32,075 nucleotides of DNA from NCBI RefSeq assembly GCF_016552165.1, contig NZ_JACVDA010000019.1:1-32075 (forward strand), read 5' to 3'. The DNA is from Parvimonas parva. GTDB lineage: Bacteria > Bacillota > Clostridia > Tissierellales > Peptoniphilaceae. The position numbers and the translations under genes were made by a program. A model generated the notes under the pieces. It was given only the letters and a program-made list of their open reading frames with translations, was not told the DNA's origin and ran no database searches. Shown piece after piece: positions 1 through 8,930 of the stretch; position 1 is the first letter of the stretch; every line of letters begins with the position of its first letter.

Positions 1-120
1 CTATCCTAAAAAAATATTCAATTACAAAACGCCTAGAGAATTATTTTTATGTGGCTAATTTATTCTTGCAATTTAGTGTAAATAATAGTAAATTTACTTT
101 ACAAATTTTCACATAAAATA

Positions 121-149
121 TAGAAAATAAATTGTAAATGTGGTACAAT
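121..149 (+). promoter_or_regulatory. promoter of the ispD operon, extended -10
   Basis: An extended -10 element TGGTACAAT lies at 141-149, with a weak -35 (TAGAAA, 121-126) 17 bases upstream. It sits just ahead of the ispD ribosome-binding site. Its position argues against the in-frame ATG at 138 being the real ispD start, because that ATG would precede the expected transcription start. The bases at 1-120 hold no gene I can support. Confidence 0.6.
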
Positions 150-167
150 ATAGGTCGAGGTGAAATT

Positions 168-854
168 ATGGCAAAACGAATTTCTGTTATAATTACTGCT
201 GCTGGGTCTTCTAGTAGAATGGGGATTTCTACAAATAAAATTTTTTTAGATTTATGTGGAATTTCTGTTATTGAAAGAACTATTAATGCTTTTGTCGATA
301 TACCTGAAGTGGTTGAGATTATTTTGGTAACTAAAAAAGAATTTTTTAAAGATTTTGAAAAAATTATTAATAAAATTTCTTTAGATATAAAATTGGTTGA
401 GGGAGGTTCTTCAAGAGAAGAATCTACTTTTAACGGACTTTTAAATGTGTCTAATTTTTCAGATTTTGTATTGTGTCATGATGGGGCTAGACCTCTTATT
501 AGTAAGAGTGTTATTTTAAATGTTATAAATGAGCTGAATGGTTACGATGCAGTTATAACTGGTGTTAGGTCTAAGGATACTATGAAATTCGTTTCTTATG
601 AGTTAGAAGTTATTTCTACTCCGGATAGACGTTCTTTGTTTAATATTCAAACGCCACAGGCTTTTAGAAAAAATATTATTTTAGATGGATATAAAGAGTT
701 TTTTAGTGAAAATTTTTTTGTTACAGATGATTCCTCAATAGTTGAAAACTTAGGTATTAAAGTAAAACTTGTAGAAGGTGAATATTCTAATATAAAGATT
801 ACAACTATGGAAGATGTTTTTTATGCAAGAGAATTGTTAGAAAGAGGTATTTAG
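168..854 (+). CDS. ispD: 2-C-methyl-D-erythritol 4-phosphate cytidylyltransferase (IspD)
   Basis: IspD joins CTP and MEP to give CDP-ME in the cytosolic non-mevalonate isoprenoid pathway. The 228-residue product has the family's N-terminal nucleotide loop AAGSSSRMG (residues 11-19) followed by the conserved Lys24. It also has the CHDGARPLI segment, [10 protein letters not shown], and a C-terminal TDDSS motif. Length matches the family. I chose ATG 168 because GAGGTG (157-162) is well placed for it; an in-frame ATG at 138 would overlap the promoter. One base separates its stop from ispF, and the two act in the same pathway, so co-transcription is very likely. Function is assigned by family motifs and is strongly supported by the ispF neighbour. 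Confidence 0.96.
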   Translation: MAKRISVIITAAGSSSRMGISTNKIFLDLCGISVIERTINAFVDIPEVVEIILVTKKEFFKDFEKIINKISLDIKLVEGGSSREESTFNGLLNVSNFSDFVLCHDGARPLISKSVILNVINELNGYDAVITGVRSKDTMKFVSYELEVISTPDRRSLFNIQTPQAFRKNIILDGYKEFFSENFFVTDDSSIVENLGIKVKLVEGEYSNIKITTMEDVFYARELLERGI

Positions 855-855
855 T

Positions 856-1329
856 ATGAGAATTGGACTTGGTTTTGATGTTCATGAATTGGTTACCGGA
901 AGAGATTTGATAATTGGTGGAGTTAAAATAGAACATGAAAAAGGTCTTTTAGGTCATAGTGATGCTGATGTTTTAGTTCATGCCATAAATGACGCAATTA
1001 TTGGTGCTTTATGTTTAGGAGATATTGGAAAGTTATTTCCGGATAACGACCCTAAATATAAAGATATAGATTCATTAATAATGACTAAAGAAGTTGTTAG
1101 GTTGATGAAAGAAAAAGGATATAAAATTGGTAATGTTGATAGCGTTATTTGTGCACAAAGACCTAAACTTGCCGGTTTTATTTTACAAATGAGAGAAAAA
1201 ATTTCAACTGTTTTAGAAACAGATATTGAAAATGTAAGCATAAAGGCTACTACAACAGAACATTTAGGTTTTGAAGGTAGAGAAGAGGGAATTTCTTCTC
1301 ACGCAGTTGTATTGCTTGAAAAAATTTAA
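856..1329 (+). CDS. ispF: 2-C-methyl-D-erythritol 2,4-cyclodiphosphate synthase (IspF)
   Basis: IspF cyclises CDP-ME 2-phosphate to MEcPP with release of CMP. The 157-residue protein begins with the metal-binding pattern GFDVH (Asp8, His10), and His42 follows in SDADVLVHA. The C-terminal signature [17 protein letters not shown] contacts the CMP moiety in known IspF trimers. Length is normal for a stand-alone IspF. The start lies one base after the ispD stop, and the ribosome-binding site (AGAGG) is inside the end of ispD. The intermediate enzyme IspE is not in this window. Confidence 0.97.
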   Translation: MRIGLGFDVHELVTGRDLIIGGVKIEHEKGLLGHSDADVLVHAINDAIIGALCLGDIGKLFPDNDPKYKDIDSLIMTKEVVRLMKEKGYKIGNVDSVICAQRPKLAGFILQMREKISTVLETDIENVSIKATTTEHLGFEGREEGISSHAVVLLEKI

Positions 1330-1339
1330 GGAGGAAAAG

Positions 1340-2518
1340 ATGAAAAAAGTTTTATTTACTTCTGAATCTGTAACTGAAGGTCATCCTGATAAGATTTGTG
1401 ACCAAATTTCAGATGCGATTTTAGATGAGATATTAAAAGTTGACCCAGTAGCGAGAGTTGCTTGTGAAACTTTAACAACAACTGGGCTTGTTATGGTTGT
1501 TGGGGAAATAACGACTTCACAATATGTTGATATACAAAGTATAGTAAGAAATGTTTTAAAAGATATTGGTTATACTAGAGCTAAATTTGGCTTTGATGCA
1601 TCAACTTGTTCAGTTTTAACAAGTATTAATGAACAATCTAAAGATATTGCTTTAGGTGTTGATAGTGCTTTGGAATATAAAAAAGGAAATGAAGATAAGT
1701 ATAATTCTGTTGGTGCAGGAGACCAAGGTATGATGTTTGGATATGCTTGTACTGAAACAGATGAGTTTATGCCTTTAACTATTACTTTAGCTCATAATTT
1801 GACAAAGAGATTATCTTATGTTAGAAAAAATGATATATTGGGTTATTTAAGACCTGATGGAAAGAGTCAAGTTACTGTTGAATATATTGACGGAGTTCCT
1901 TCAAGGATAGAGGCTATTGTAGTTTCTACTCAACATAGTCCATCTGTTAAATCAGAACAAATAGAAGAAGATATTAAAAAATTTGTTATTGATGAAGTAA
2001 TTCCTGAAGAATTAATTGATGAAAATACAAAGATTTATGTAAATCCTACAGGAAGATTTGAGATTGGTGGACCTATGGGAGATTCTGGTTTAACTGGAAG
2101 AAAGATTATTGTTGATACTTATGGTGGATTTGGAAGACATGGAGGAGGAGCTTTTTCAGGAAAGGATCCTACTAAAGTAGATAGATCTGGTGCATATATG
2201 GCAAGATATATTGCTAAGAATATTGTTGCAAGTGGACTTTGTGATAAATTAGAAATAGGTATTTCTTATGCTATTGGGGTAGCTAAGCCACTTTCTATTT
2301 ATGTTGATACTTTTGGTACAGGCAAAGTTTCAGATGATAAAATAATTGAAATTGTAAATAAGGTATTCGATTTAAGACCTGCTGCAATTATTGATATTTT
2401 AGATTTGAGAAGACCTATATATCGTCAAATTGCTGCTTATGGACATTTTGGAAGAAATGAATTAGATTTACCATGGGAAAAGTTAGACAAGGTTGAGGAA
2501 ATTAAAAATTTAATTTAG
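1340..2518 (+). CDS. metK: S-adenosylmethionine synthetase (MetK)
   Basis: MetK makes S-adenosylmethionine from methionine and ATP in the cytosol. The 392-residue product carries the signatures [12 protein letters not shown] near residue 14, [30 protein letters not shown], and the glycine-rich [16 protein letters not shown]. These cover the methionine, ATP and metal sites of the family. The frame stays open upstream to 1271, but the start is ATG 1340, directly behind AAGGAGG and 10 bases after the ispF stop. No SAM riboswitch precedes it, so it is probably driven by the ispD promoter. Length and motifs are typical. Confidence 0.97.
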   Translation: MKKVLFTSESVTEGHPDKICDQISDAILDEILKVDPVARVACETLTTTGLVMVVGEITTSQYVDIQSIVRNVLKDIGYTRAKFGFDASTCSVLTSINEQSKDIALGVDSALEYKKGNEDKYNSVGAGDQGMMFGYACTETDEFMPLTITLAHNLTKRLSYVRKNDILGYLRPDGKSQVTVEYIDGVPSRIEAIVVSTQHSPSVKSEQIEEDIKKFVIDEVIPEELIDENTKIYVNPTGRFEIGGPMGDSGLTGRKIIVDTYGGFGRHGGGAFSGKDPTKVDRSGAYMARYIAKNIVASGLCDKLEIGISYAIGVAKPLSIYVDTFGTGKVSDDKIIEIVNKVFDLRPAAIIDILDLRRPIYRQIAAYGHFGRNELDLPWEKLDKVEEIKNLI

Positions 2519-2566
2519 GTTATTATTAAAATAATAAGATATAAAAAATTTTTAGGAGATGTTATT

Positions 2567-3757
2567 ATGGGTAGATGTTATGATTTTAATGAGTATGTAG
2601 ACAGAAAAAATTCACATGCTGAAAAATGGAATAATATGGTTTCTGCTGGAGCACCAAAAAATGACCATTCAGTTTTATCTATGTCTATTGCTGATATGGA
2701 GTTTAAATGTTGTGATGAAATTTTAAATGCTTTAAAAGAACCTATTTCAAATGGAGTAATAGGATATGATTGTCCTTGTGAAAAGTTTTTTGAATCATTT
2801 ATTAAATGGCAAAAAGAAAAAAATAATTGGGATATAAAAAAAGAATGGATAGTACCTGTTCCCGGAGTTGTTCCCGGAATAGCTAATACTATTTTGCGTA
2901 ATACAAAAGAAGGAGATGCTATTATTATAAATACTCCTGTATATCCTCCTTTCTTTAATGCTATACATTTAAATAACAGAATTGTTGTTGAAAACAAATT
3001 AATTGAATTAGAAGATAAATACATTATTGACTTTGAAGATTTTGAAAAGAAAATTGTAGAAAATAATGTTAAATTAAGTATATTATGTAGTCCACATAAT
3101 CCTGTTGGAAGAGTATGGACAAGAGAAGAACTACAAAGATATGGGGAAATTTGTAGAAAGCATAATGTATTAATGATTTCTGATGAGATTCATGGAGATT
3201 TAATATTAAAAGATTATAAACATATTCCAATTGCATCAATGAATGAAGATTTCTTATATAACACAGTTACTTTGACTGCACCAAGTAAAACTTTTAATGT
3301 TGCCGGTCTTGTACAATCTGTTGCTATAATTCCTAATGAAGAACTTAGAACTAAATTTATAACAGGTTTAGTTGGATATGGTATTTTCCATATGGCAAGT
3401 TTTGCTACTGTTGGTTTTACCGCTGCATATATGTATGGTAAAGAATGGTTTGAAGAATGTATGGAATATATTGAATCAAATATTGATTTTGCAATAGATT
3501 TTATAAATAGAGAAATACCAAAGGTTAAAGTAAAAAGACCACAAGCTAGTTTCTTATTATGGTTAGACCTTAGAGCTTTTGATATCGAACATGAACAGTT
3601 ACACCAAAAACTTATCAATGAAGGTAAATTGTTATTAAATTCCGGAATGACTTATGGAGAAAATGGAAAGTTGTTCTTTAGAATGAATATAGCTTGTAAC
3701 AGAGATATGCTTACTGATGGATTAAATAGACTTAAAAAAGTTATAGACAGCTTGTAA
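2567..3757 (+). CDS. MalY/PatB-type PLP-dependent C-S beta-lyase
   Basis: The 396-residue product is a fold-type I PLP enzyme of the MalY/PatB branch of class I/II aminotransferases, which cleave cystathionine or cysteine C-S bonds. Visible motifs are SPHNPVGRVW (residues 175-184), SDEIHGDL (205-212, with the Asp that contacts the PLP ring nitrogen) and APSKTFNVAGL, with Lys241 as the Schiff-base lysine. ATG 2567 follows AGGAG (2554-2558). It lies 48 bases after metK with no convincing terminator between, and ends at a clear terminator. Being beside metK suggests sulfur amino-acid metabolism; members of this branch in oral anaerobes release H2S. The substrate (cystathionine, cysteine or another) cannot be fixed from sequence, and a true aminotransferase role is possible but less likely. 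Confidence 0.88.
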   Translation: MGRCYDFNEYVDRKNSHAEKWNNMVSAGAPKNDHSVLSMSIADMEFKCCDEILNALKEPISNGVIGYDCPCEKFFESFIKWQKEKNNWDIKKEWIVPVPGVVPGIANTILRNTKEGDAIIINTPVYPPFFNAIHLNNRIVVENKLIELEDKYIIDFEDFEKKIVENNVKLSILCSPHNPVGRVWTREELQRYGEICRKHNVLMISDEIHGDLILKDYKHIPIASMNEDFLYNTVTLTAPSKTFNVAGLVQSVAIIPNEELRTKFITGLVGYGIFHMASFATVGFTAAYMYGKEWFEECMEYIESNIDFAIDFINREIPKVKVKRPQASFLLWLDLRAFDIEHEQLHQKLINEGKLLLNSGMTYGENGKLFFRMNIACNRDMLTDGLNRLKKVIDSL

Positions 3758-3772
3758 TATAATTAAAGTTTG

Positions 3773-3796
3773 AAGACTGCCAATGCAGTCTTTTTT
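3773..3796 (+). terminator. intrinsic terminator of the ispD-metK operon
   Basis: An 8-bp stem AAGACTGC/GCAGTCTT (3773-3780 with 3785-3792) and a 4-base loop are followed by a T-rich run. It closes the first operon 15 bases after the C-S lyase stop. Confidence 0.92.
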
Positions 3797-3817
3797 CTTT
3801 TGGATAAATTTTTTTGA

Positions 3818-3846
3818 TTGTAAATCTTTTTAATCTATGGTAAAAT
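3818..3846 (+). promoter_or_regulatory. promoter, extended -10
   Basis: TTGTAA (3818-3823), a 17-base spacer, and TGGTAAAAT (3838-3846), an extended -10. It lies between the upstream terminator and the GGAGGTG site at 3859-3865, so it should drive the 3871-7659 operon. Confidence 0.72.
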
Positions 3847-3870
3847 ATTTTTGTAATTGGAGGTGTTTTT

Positions 3871-5250
3871 TTGAAACTTGAAATTTTTGAATTTTTAGAA
3901 AAATCAATAGAACATATGGATAATAATATGGATTTTATTTCTAATTCATCTGAATCTTTGAAAAAATTTTTTAATGATATTTTTTTGAATTGTGATTTTT
4001 TTATAAATACAACAGCTAGAATAAAAACTGAAGATAGTATTAGGGAAAAATTGCTAAGAAATAACTATTATTATAGATTTTCTAATTATAAAGTTGCGAT
4101 AGAAAATCTTCCTGATTTAATCGGTATTAGAGTTGAATGTCGATTTATTGATGATGAAAAAAAGATTTTTGACGTTATTTCTAAAAATTTTACTATTGAA
4201 TTAGAAGATGGATTTTATAGAAGTGAGTTAAATTCTAATATAGAATTAAAACTTAGTGAAAAACAACCTATAATTCAAAAAAATGGATTTGAAATTTATA
4301 AAATCGATGGAAGATATGTAGTAGAGGGAGATTATTTTGTTAATTTTGAGTTGCAGATAAAATCTCTTGTAAATATATTCTGGGGAGAAATAGACCATAG
4401 TGTTTTATATAAAAATTTTAGTTATATGGTAACAGAGGACTTTATTCGCTCAATAATGTTTTCTATTAAGGCTAATTTAACTATGATAGACAATCAATTA
4501 CAAAGCGTTTATAATCATTTGAAAAATGTAGAAAATAAGAGTAATTATGACTCATCAAAAATACATTTAAAGACGATTGTATCAAAAATGGTGCATGATT
4601 TATATTCTGTAAAAATAAAGGAAACTACAGGCTTTGTTGTAGATTTTAAAGACTGTGCAAATATTATTGTCGATTATATTTTTTCAAAGAATAAATTTCA
4701 AAATTCTATGCGATATGAAGATTATTTTGTTAGATTTTTAAATAGACTTAGTAGTGCTAATAGCAGAACTATTGTAATTGGAGAAACTTTTGAATTTTCA
4801 GACAAAATTGAATTTAAAAATGATTTATGTAAAAAATTCGGTACAGGTCTTTTAGAGTTAGTAAATAAAGATTTTAAGTGGAATTTAATTTTTTCTGTTA
4901 TTCAAGATATAGATGAAGATGATTTTTGTGAAGAATTTATTTCTTTTTCTGAATTTATTGTATTTGCTGTTGTAAAAAGAGTAAGACGTGCAGTAGATGA
5001 TTTAAATATTTCTTCAGAAGACAAGTCAAAATTGAAGTGGGATATATCTTATATAGTTATGGAATTTATTTGTAATTCTTATGCTCCAAATTTAATTACT
5101 TTTAAGAGTATGAAAGAAGTAGAAAATAAAATTAGAAATTTCTTAAAAAATATTGAGCAACCAGAAGAAATATTGGCTTTGGACTATGAAGGATTATACA
5201 ATTCTTTAGAAAATAATTTTGTAAAAAAAGAAATGGACGAATTTGAATAA
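3871..5250 (+). CDS. RelA/SpoT synthetase-domain-like protein with long C-terminal extension
   Basis: Residues about 45-185 of this 459-residue protein resemble the (p)ppGpp synthetase domain. Seen are RIKTEDSIREK (50-60, with Lys52 and Lys60), LPDLIGIRV (80-88), and FELQIKS followed by FWGEIDHSVLYK (170-181). The conserved YxSLH G-loop that holds the acceptor nucleotide is not intact; the matching place reads NGFEIYK (138-144). The ATP-side residues are therefore better kept than the acceptor side. Residues 190-459 form a helical-looking region of unknown function, and no HD, TGS or ACT domain is visible. The start is TTG 3871, five bases after GGAGGTG. It shares one base (TAATG) with the acpS fusion gene, so translation is probably coupled. 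It may be a divergent alarmone synthetase, or a nucleotidyltransferase with another substrate; activity is not assured. Confidence 0.7.
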   Translation: MKLEIFEFLEKSIEHMDNNMDFISNSSESLKKFFNDIFLNCDFFINTTARIKTEDSIREKLLRNNYYYRFSNYKVAIENLPDLIGIRVECRFIDDEKKIFDVISKNFTIELEDGFYRSELNSNIELKLSEKQPIIQKNGFEIYKIDGRYVVEGDYFVNFELQIKSLVNIFWGEIDHSVLYKNFSYMVTEDFIRSIMFSIKANLTMIDNQLQSVYNHLKNVENKSNYDSSKIHLKTIVSKMVHDLYSVKIKETTGFVVDFKDCANIIVDYIFSKNKFQNSMRYEDYFVRFLNRLSSANSRTIVIGETFEFSDKIEFKNDLCKKFGTGLLELVNKDFKWNLIFSVIQDIDEDDFCEEFISFSEFIVFAVVKRVRRAVDDLNISSEDKSKLKWDISYIVMEFICNSYAPNLITFKSMKEVENKIRNFLKNIEQPEEILALDYEGLYNSLENNFVKKEMDEFE

Positions 5251-6473
5251 TGATAGGTATAGATATTTGTAGTATTTCCAGATTTTCAAATATGAAAAAT
5301 TTAGATAAATTTTTAGAAAAATATTTTACAATAAGAGAAATTGAGTATATTTCTAATACAGGATATAGAGATGAAACAATCGCCGGTATTTTTTCGTTAA
5401 AAGAGGCATTTGTAAAGGCAATAGGTACGGGTTTTGGTACAATTTTACCAATTGATGTGGAGGTTATACATAACTTTTCTGGAAAACCTGAATTAAATGT
5501 TTTTAATACCATTGAAAGCAAAATAGATGAAATTTCTTGTTCTGTTTCACATGATGGGGATTTTGCTATTGCTGTCGTTGATATAAAACTTTTTAAAGAT
5601 AGTATAGCTTCTGAAAAATTTTTAGAATATAAAAATCTTATGATAAATAGAGATGAAAATGGACATAAAGGCACTTTTGGAAAAGTTGGAATAGTTGGTG
5701 GAAGTATCGGAATGTGTGGAAGTGTTGATTTGTGTGCTAAATCTGCACTTAGAACGGGAAGCGGACTTGTTTACAATATCTGTCCTAATTCTATTTCAAA
5801 TATTTTACAAATAAAAGCTGTTGAAAATATTATTTTTCCTATAAATGATAATAATGAAGGACATTTTATTTTTGAAAATGTAAATGAAATAATTGAAAAA
5901 ATAGAAAACTTAGATGCAATAGCTATTGGTTGTGGGCTGGGAAGAAGTATTGAAAATATAAAAATTTTAGAAACAATTATAAAAAATTTTCAAAAACCGA
6001 TAGTTATAGATGCTGATGCTATTTTTTTCTTAAATGATATTGAAAAAGAAATTTTAAATAGAGAAAATATTATAATAACACCACACGAGGCTGAATTTTC
6101 AAGATTTTCAGGTTATGATTTAAGTTATATTAAGGATAATAGATTAGAATCTTTAATTAATTTTTATAAACAAGATTTAAAATATACTTTAGTTTTAAAG
6201 GGTAAAAATACAATAATAAAGTCAAAAGAAAATTGTATTATAAATAATACGGGAAATTGTGGAATGGCAACTGCAGGAAGTGGAGATTGCTTAACCGGAA
6301 TTATTTTATCTTTGCTTGGTCAAGGCTTAGAAACTTTTAATTCTGCAAAGCTTGGAGTTTTTCTTCATGGCTTGGCAGGAGATTTTGCTAAAGATGAATT
6401 AGGAGAAGATTCTTTAATAGCATCAGATATTATTAAATTTTTACCAAAGGCTATTAAATATATTAGGGGGTAA
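5250..6473 (+). CDS. acpS-nnrD: fusion of holo-ACP synthase (AcpS) and ADP/ATP-dependent NAD(P)H-hydrate dehydratase (NnrD)
   Basis: Residues 1-115 are AcpS, which moves 4'-phosphopantetheine from CoA to acyl carrier protein. MIGIDI carries the metal ligand Asp5, FSLKEAFVKAIGTG (48-61) carries Glu52, and CSVSHDG (97-103) is the CoA-side motif. Residues from about 135 to 407 are NnrD, which repairs damaged NAD(P)H hydrates: GTFGKVGIVGG (141-151), PIVIDADAI, ITPHEAEFS and GMATAGSGDCLTG. The N-terminal NnrE epimerase domain that normally precedes NnrD in bacterial Nnr is absent; AcpS sits in its place. Start and upstream stop share a base, and alr begins 4 bases downstream. AcpS-Nnr-Alr gene order is common in Firmicutes, so the fusion reflects that conserved neighbourhood. 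Confidence 0.92.
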   Translation: MIGIDICSISRFSNMKNLDKFLEKYFTIREIEYISNTGYRDETIAGIFSLKEAFVKAIGTGFGTILPIDVEVIHNFSGKPELNVFNTIESKIDEISCSVSHDGDFAIAVVDIKLFKDSIASEKFLEYKNLMINRDENGHKGTFGKVGIVGGSIGMCGSVDLCAKSALRTGSGLVYNICPNSISNILQIKAVENIIFPINDNNEGHFIFENVNEIIEKIENLDAIAIGCGLGRSIENIKILETIIKNFQKPIVIDADAIFFLNDIEKEILNRENIIITPHEAEFSRFSGYDLSYIKDNRLESLINFYKQDLKYTLVLKGKNTIIKSKENCIINNTGNCGMATAGSGDCLTGIILSLLGQGLETFNSAKLGVFLHGLAGDFAKDELGEDSLIASDIIKFLPKAIKYIRG

Positions 6474-6477
6474 TATT

Positions 6478-7659
6478 ATGTATGAAAATCAATCTTTGAT
6501 TTTTGTCGATTTAGATAAATTAAAAAATAATTTTTTGAAAATAAAAGAAAAATGCAATGGAGCTAAAGTTGGAATAGTTTTAAAGGCAAATGCTTATGGA
6601 CTTGGAGCTTGTACTGTTGCTGAATTTTTACAAAAACAAGGTGCAGATTATTTTTGTGTAGCAAATTTTTCAGAAGCTATGGAACTTAGGAAAAAGAAAA
6701 TTAAATTACCTATTTTAATTTTAGGTTATGTTCCTAATGCTTTATTTGAAAAATTGATAAAAAATAATGTGGATTTAACTGTTTATAATATAGGAATGGT
6801 TAGAGAACTAAATGAAATAGCAGCAAAATGTAGAAAAAAATGTAAAATTCATATTAAAATAGACACCGGAATGAATAGATTAGGATTTTTAATTGATGAT
6901 AAGTTAAGAGATTATTTAAAAGAAATTTATTCTATGAAACATATTATAGTTAAAGGAATGTTTTCACATTTATGCGTTTCTGATATTGATGATTTTTCAT
7001 TTACAAAATTGCAAGTAGAAAGATTTGAAAAGGTTAAGTCAATTTTAGAAGAAGAAAATTTAAAAATGCCAATGTTACATATAGGAAATGACGGAGGAGT
7101 TTTACTTCACAATTATTATTATGATATGGTAAGAGTTGGAATTGGAATTTATGGACATTATCCTTCAGAATATGTAAAAGAAAATTCTAAAATAAAAATG
7201 GATACTGTTGTTAGTTTTGTAAGTACTGTAAGTAATATAAAGCACATTAAAAAAGGTGATACGGTTGGATACGGAAGAACTTTCTGTGCAGATAAGACTA
7301 TTAAAGTTGCGACAATTTCTGTAGGTTATGCAGATGGTTATCCTTATGAGTTAAGTAATAAAGGATATGTTATGATAAATAATCAAAAAGCAAAGATTTT
7401 AGGAAAAGTTTGTATGGATCAAACTATGATAGATGTTTCTCATATTGATGATATAAAAATTGGAGATACAGTTTTACTTTATGGAGAATATAAAGATATG
7501 AAATTAGATATATTTGAAATTGCAAATATGGCAAATACAAATGTATATGATTTGATTTGTAGAATAAATATGAGAATACCTAGAGTATATATTGAAGACG
7601 AAAAAGTTGTAAGAGTTGTAGATTATCTATCAACAGAAAAAAATTACTATGAATTATAA
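6478..7659 (+). CDS. alr: alanine racemase (Alr)
   Basis: Alr is a cytosolic PLP enzyme that interconverts L- and D-alanine for peptidoglycan. This 393-residue protein has the PLP motif VLKANAYGLGA with Lys36 as Schiff base, KIDTGMNRLGF (127-137), RVGIGIYG (219-226), and the second catalytic residue Tyr265 in GDTVGYGRTF. CMDQTMIDVS near residue 311 is also typical. Length fits the family. ATG 6478 follows AGGGGG and lies 4 bases after the acpS-nnrD stop, so it is the last gene of that operon. A hairpin terminator follows at once. Confidence 0.96.
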   Translation: MYENQSLIFVDLDKLKNNFLKIKEKCNGAKVGIVLKANAYGLGACTVAEFLQKQGADYFCVANFSEAMELRKKKIKLPILILGYVPNALFEKLIKNNVDLTVYNIGMVRELNEIAAKCRKKCKIHIKIDTGMNRLGFLIDDKLRDYLKEIYSMKHIIVKGMFSHLCVSDIDDFSFTKLQVERFEKVKSILEEENLKMPMLHIGNDGGVLLHNYYYDMVRVGIGIYGHYPSEYVKENSKIKMDTVVSFVSTVSNIKHIKKGDTVGYGRTFCADKTIKVATISVGYADGYPYELSNKGYVMINNQKAKILGKVCMDQTMIDVSHIDDIKIGDTVLLYGEYKDMKLDIFEIANMANTNVYDLICRINMRIPRVYIEDEKVVRVVDYLSTEKNYYEL

Positions 7660-7662
7660 GTA

Positions 7663-7687
7663 AAGCTCGGTTTGACCGAGCTTTTTT
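7663..7687 (+). terminator. intrinsic terminator after alr
   Basis: An 8-bp stem AAGCTCGG/CCGAGCTT (7663-7670 with 7676-7683), a 5-base loop, then a T run to 7687. It lies between convergent alr and rodA. On the reverse strand the T run is short, so it serves rodA less well. Confidence 0.93.
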
Positions 7688-7701
7688 TATATAAACATTT
7701 A

Positions 7702-8802
7702 TTACATAAAGTCTAATGGAGTTTTTTCACAAGAAATTGATAATACAATTCCCATTGCAATTAAATTTATTAATTGAAATGTTCCACCATAACTTAAAAA
7801 TGGAAGTGGAATACCAGTTATAGGCATAAGCCCGATTGTCATTCCAATATTTTCAAAAATATGAGCTAAAAACATTGCACATATTCCTACGATTAAAAGT
7901 TGATTGAATTTATTTACTGTTTTTTTAGAAAGTTTAACAAATCTATAAAGCATAACAGTATAAAGTCCAATTAAAATTGTTCCACCTACAAATCCCATTT
8001 CTTCAACGAAAACAGGAAATATATAATCTGTTTGTTTTTCAGGAATAAAGTTAAATTGATTTTGAGGGCCTTTAAAGAGACCTCTACCGATAAATTTTCC
8101 GGAGCCCGCTGCAATTTTTCCTTGAACAGCTTGATAACCCGTACCTGTAACGTCACGTTCAGGGTGTAAGAAATTTAAAATTCTGTTTTTTTGATATGGA
8201 GATAGGCTTATATAAAAAATTGGAAGACTTGCTATTGTAGCAAATAATGTATAAACTACAAGTCTTAAGCTAATCCCTGCAACAAATAGCATTGAGCCTA
8301 TTACTAACACAAACACAAATGCTGTTCCGAAATCAGGTTGTTTAAGAACAAGTGCAACAGGTAAAAATGCAAACACTAAAATTTTTAATAAAGTTTTTGG
8401 CTCATTTATTTTTGCACTATTTTTTTCTATCACTGTGGCTAAACAAATAATCATACCAAGTTTTACAAATTCAGACGGTTGAAAAGATATTGGACCGAAT
8501 CTAATCCAACTTCTTGCTCCAACTGAATCACCTGTACCAATTATAAGGACTAAAATTAAAAGAAAAATTGAACCTATATAAATTGGTAAGTATAATCTCT
8601 TTAAAAATTTTATATCAATTGCAATAAGTATAAACATTAAGATAAAACCTAAAGCGGTTGCAACAATTTGAGAAATCATAAAATTTCTTTTTAAACTTAT
8701 TGTTGCACTATATAAATTAACTAATCCTATTAATATGATTAAAACTAGCGAAATAAGTATAAATAAATCTATTTTAGCTAAATTTTTATTTTTAAAAAAC
8801 AT
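7702..8802 (-). CDS. rodA: rod-shape-determining/cell-elongation SEDS glycosyltransferase (RodA family)
   Basis: SEDS proteins polymerise lipid II glycan chains with a partner class B penicillin-binding protein in the membrane. The 366-residue polytopic protein shows family motifs ARSWIRFGPISFQPSE, LKQPDFGTA, the GKFIGRGLFKGPQNQFNFIPEK loop region (given here in part), TDYIFPVFVEEMGF, and the C-terminal PITGIPLPFLSYGGT. About ten hydrophobic segments are evident. The frame opens at GTG 8811, but that codon lies inside the ribosome-binding site GAGGTG; ATG 8802 is the likely start. It resembles RodA more than FtsW in lacking a long N-terminal cytoplasmic segment, but this call is by eye. It stands alone, without mreBCD nearby. 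Confidence 0.92.
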   Translation of the reverse strand: MFFKNKNLAKIDLFILISLVLIILIGLVNLYSATISLKRNFMISQIVATALGFILMFILIAIDIKFLKRLYLPIYIGSIFLLILVLIIGTGDSVGARSWIRFGPISFQPSEFVKLGMIICLATVIEKNSAKINEPKTLLKILVFAFLPVALVLKQPDFGTAFVFVLVIGSMLFVAGISLRLVVYTLFATIASLPIFYISLSPYQKNRILNFLHPERDVTGTGYQAVQGKIAAGSGKFIGRGLFKGPQNQFNFIPEKQTDYIFPVFVEEMGFVGGTILIGLYTVMLYRFVKLSKKTVNKFNQLLIVGICAMFLAHIFENIGMTIGLMPITGIPLPFLSYGGTFQLINLIAMGIVLSISCEKTPLDFM

Positions 8803-8823
8803 ATAAATCACCTCATAGTGTAT

Positions 8824-8852
8824 ATTATATTAAAAAAATTCTAAATATGCAA
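8824..8852 (-). promoter_or_regulatory. promoter of rodA
   Basis: On the reverse strand TTGCAT (8852-8847), a 17-base spacer and a perfect TATAAT (8829-8824) precede the rodA ribosome-binding site. Confidence 0.8.
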
Positions 8853-8930
8853 ATAAAAATTTTTTAAAAATTTGTTAATAATAATTTTTAATTGGGTATA
8901 TAAATTATATTATAAAGTTAGGAGCAAAAT

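Noticed and set aside
1-120. Possible gene fragment or promoter (TTGCAA 66-71 with TAAATT 89-94) at the left edge
   Set aside because: No open frame of useful length or recognisable motif; the promoter match is weak in A+T-rich sequence and the downstream extended -10 explains ispD better.
1260-1340. SAM riboswitch ahead of metK
   Set aside because: metK starts 10 bases after ispF, so there is no room for a riboswitch and no S-box features are seen.
2520-2540. A/T-only hairpin between metK and the lyase gene
   Set aside because: TTATTATT/AATAATAA has no G-C pairs and no T run after it; not a credible terminator.
2578-3618. Two reverse-strand open frames inside the C-S lyase gene
   Set aside because: Both mirror a gene with clear PLP-enzyme motifs and have no ribosome-binding sites or recognisable domains.
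5132-5674. A 180-codon open frame on the reverse strand
   Set aside because: It is a shadow of the RelA/SpoT-like and AcpS-NnrD genes; no ribosome-binding site, Ser/Ile-rich composition without motifs, and it opposes two well-supported coding frames.
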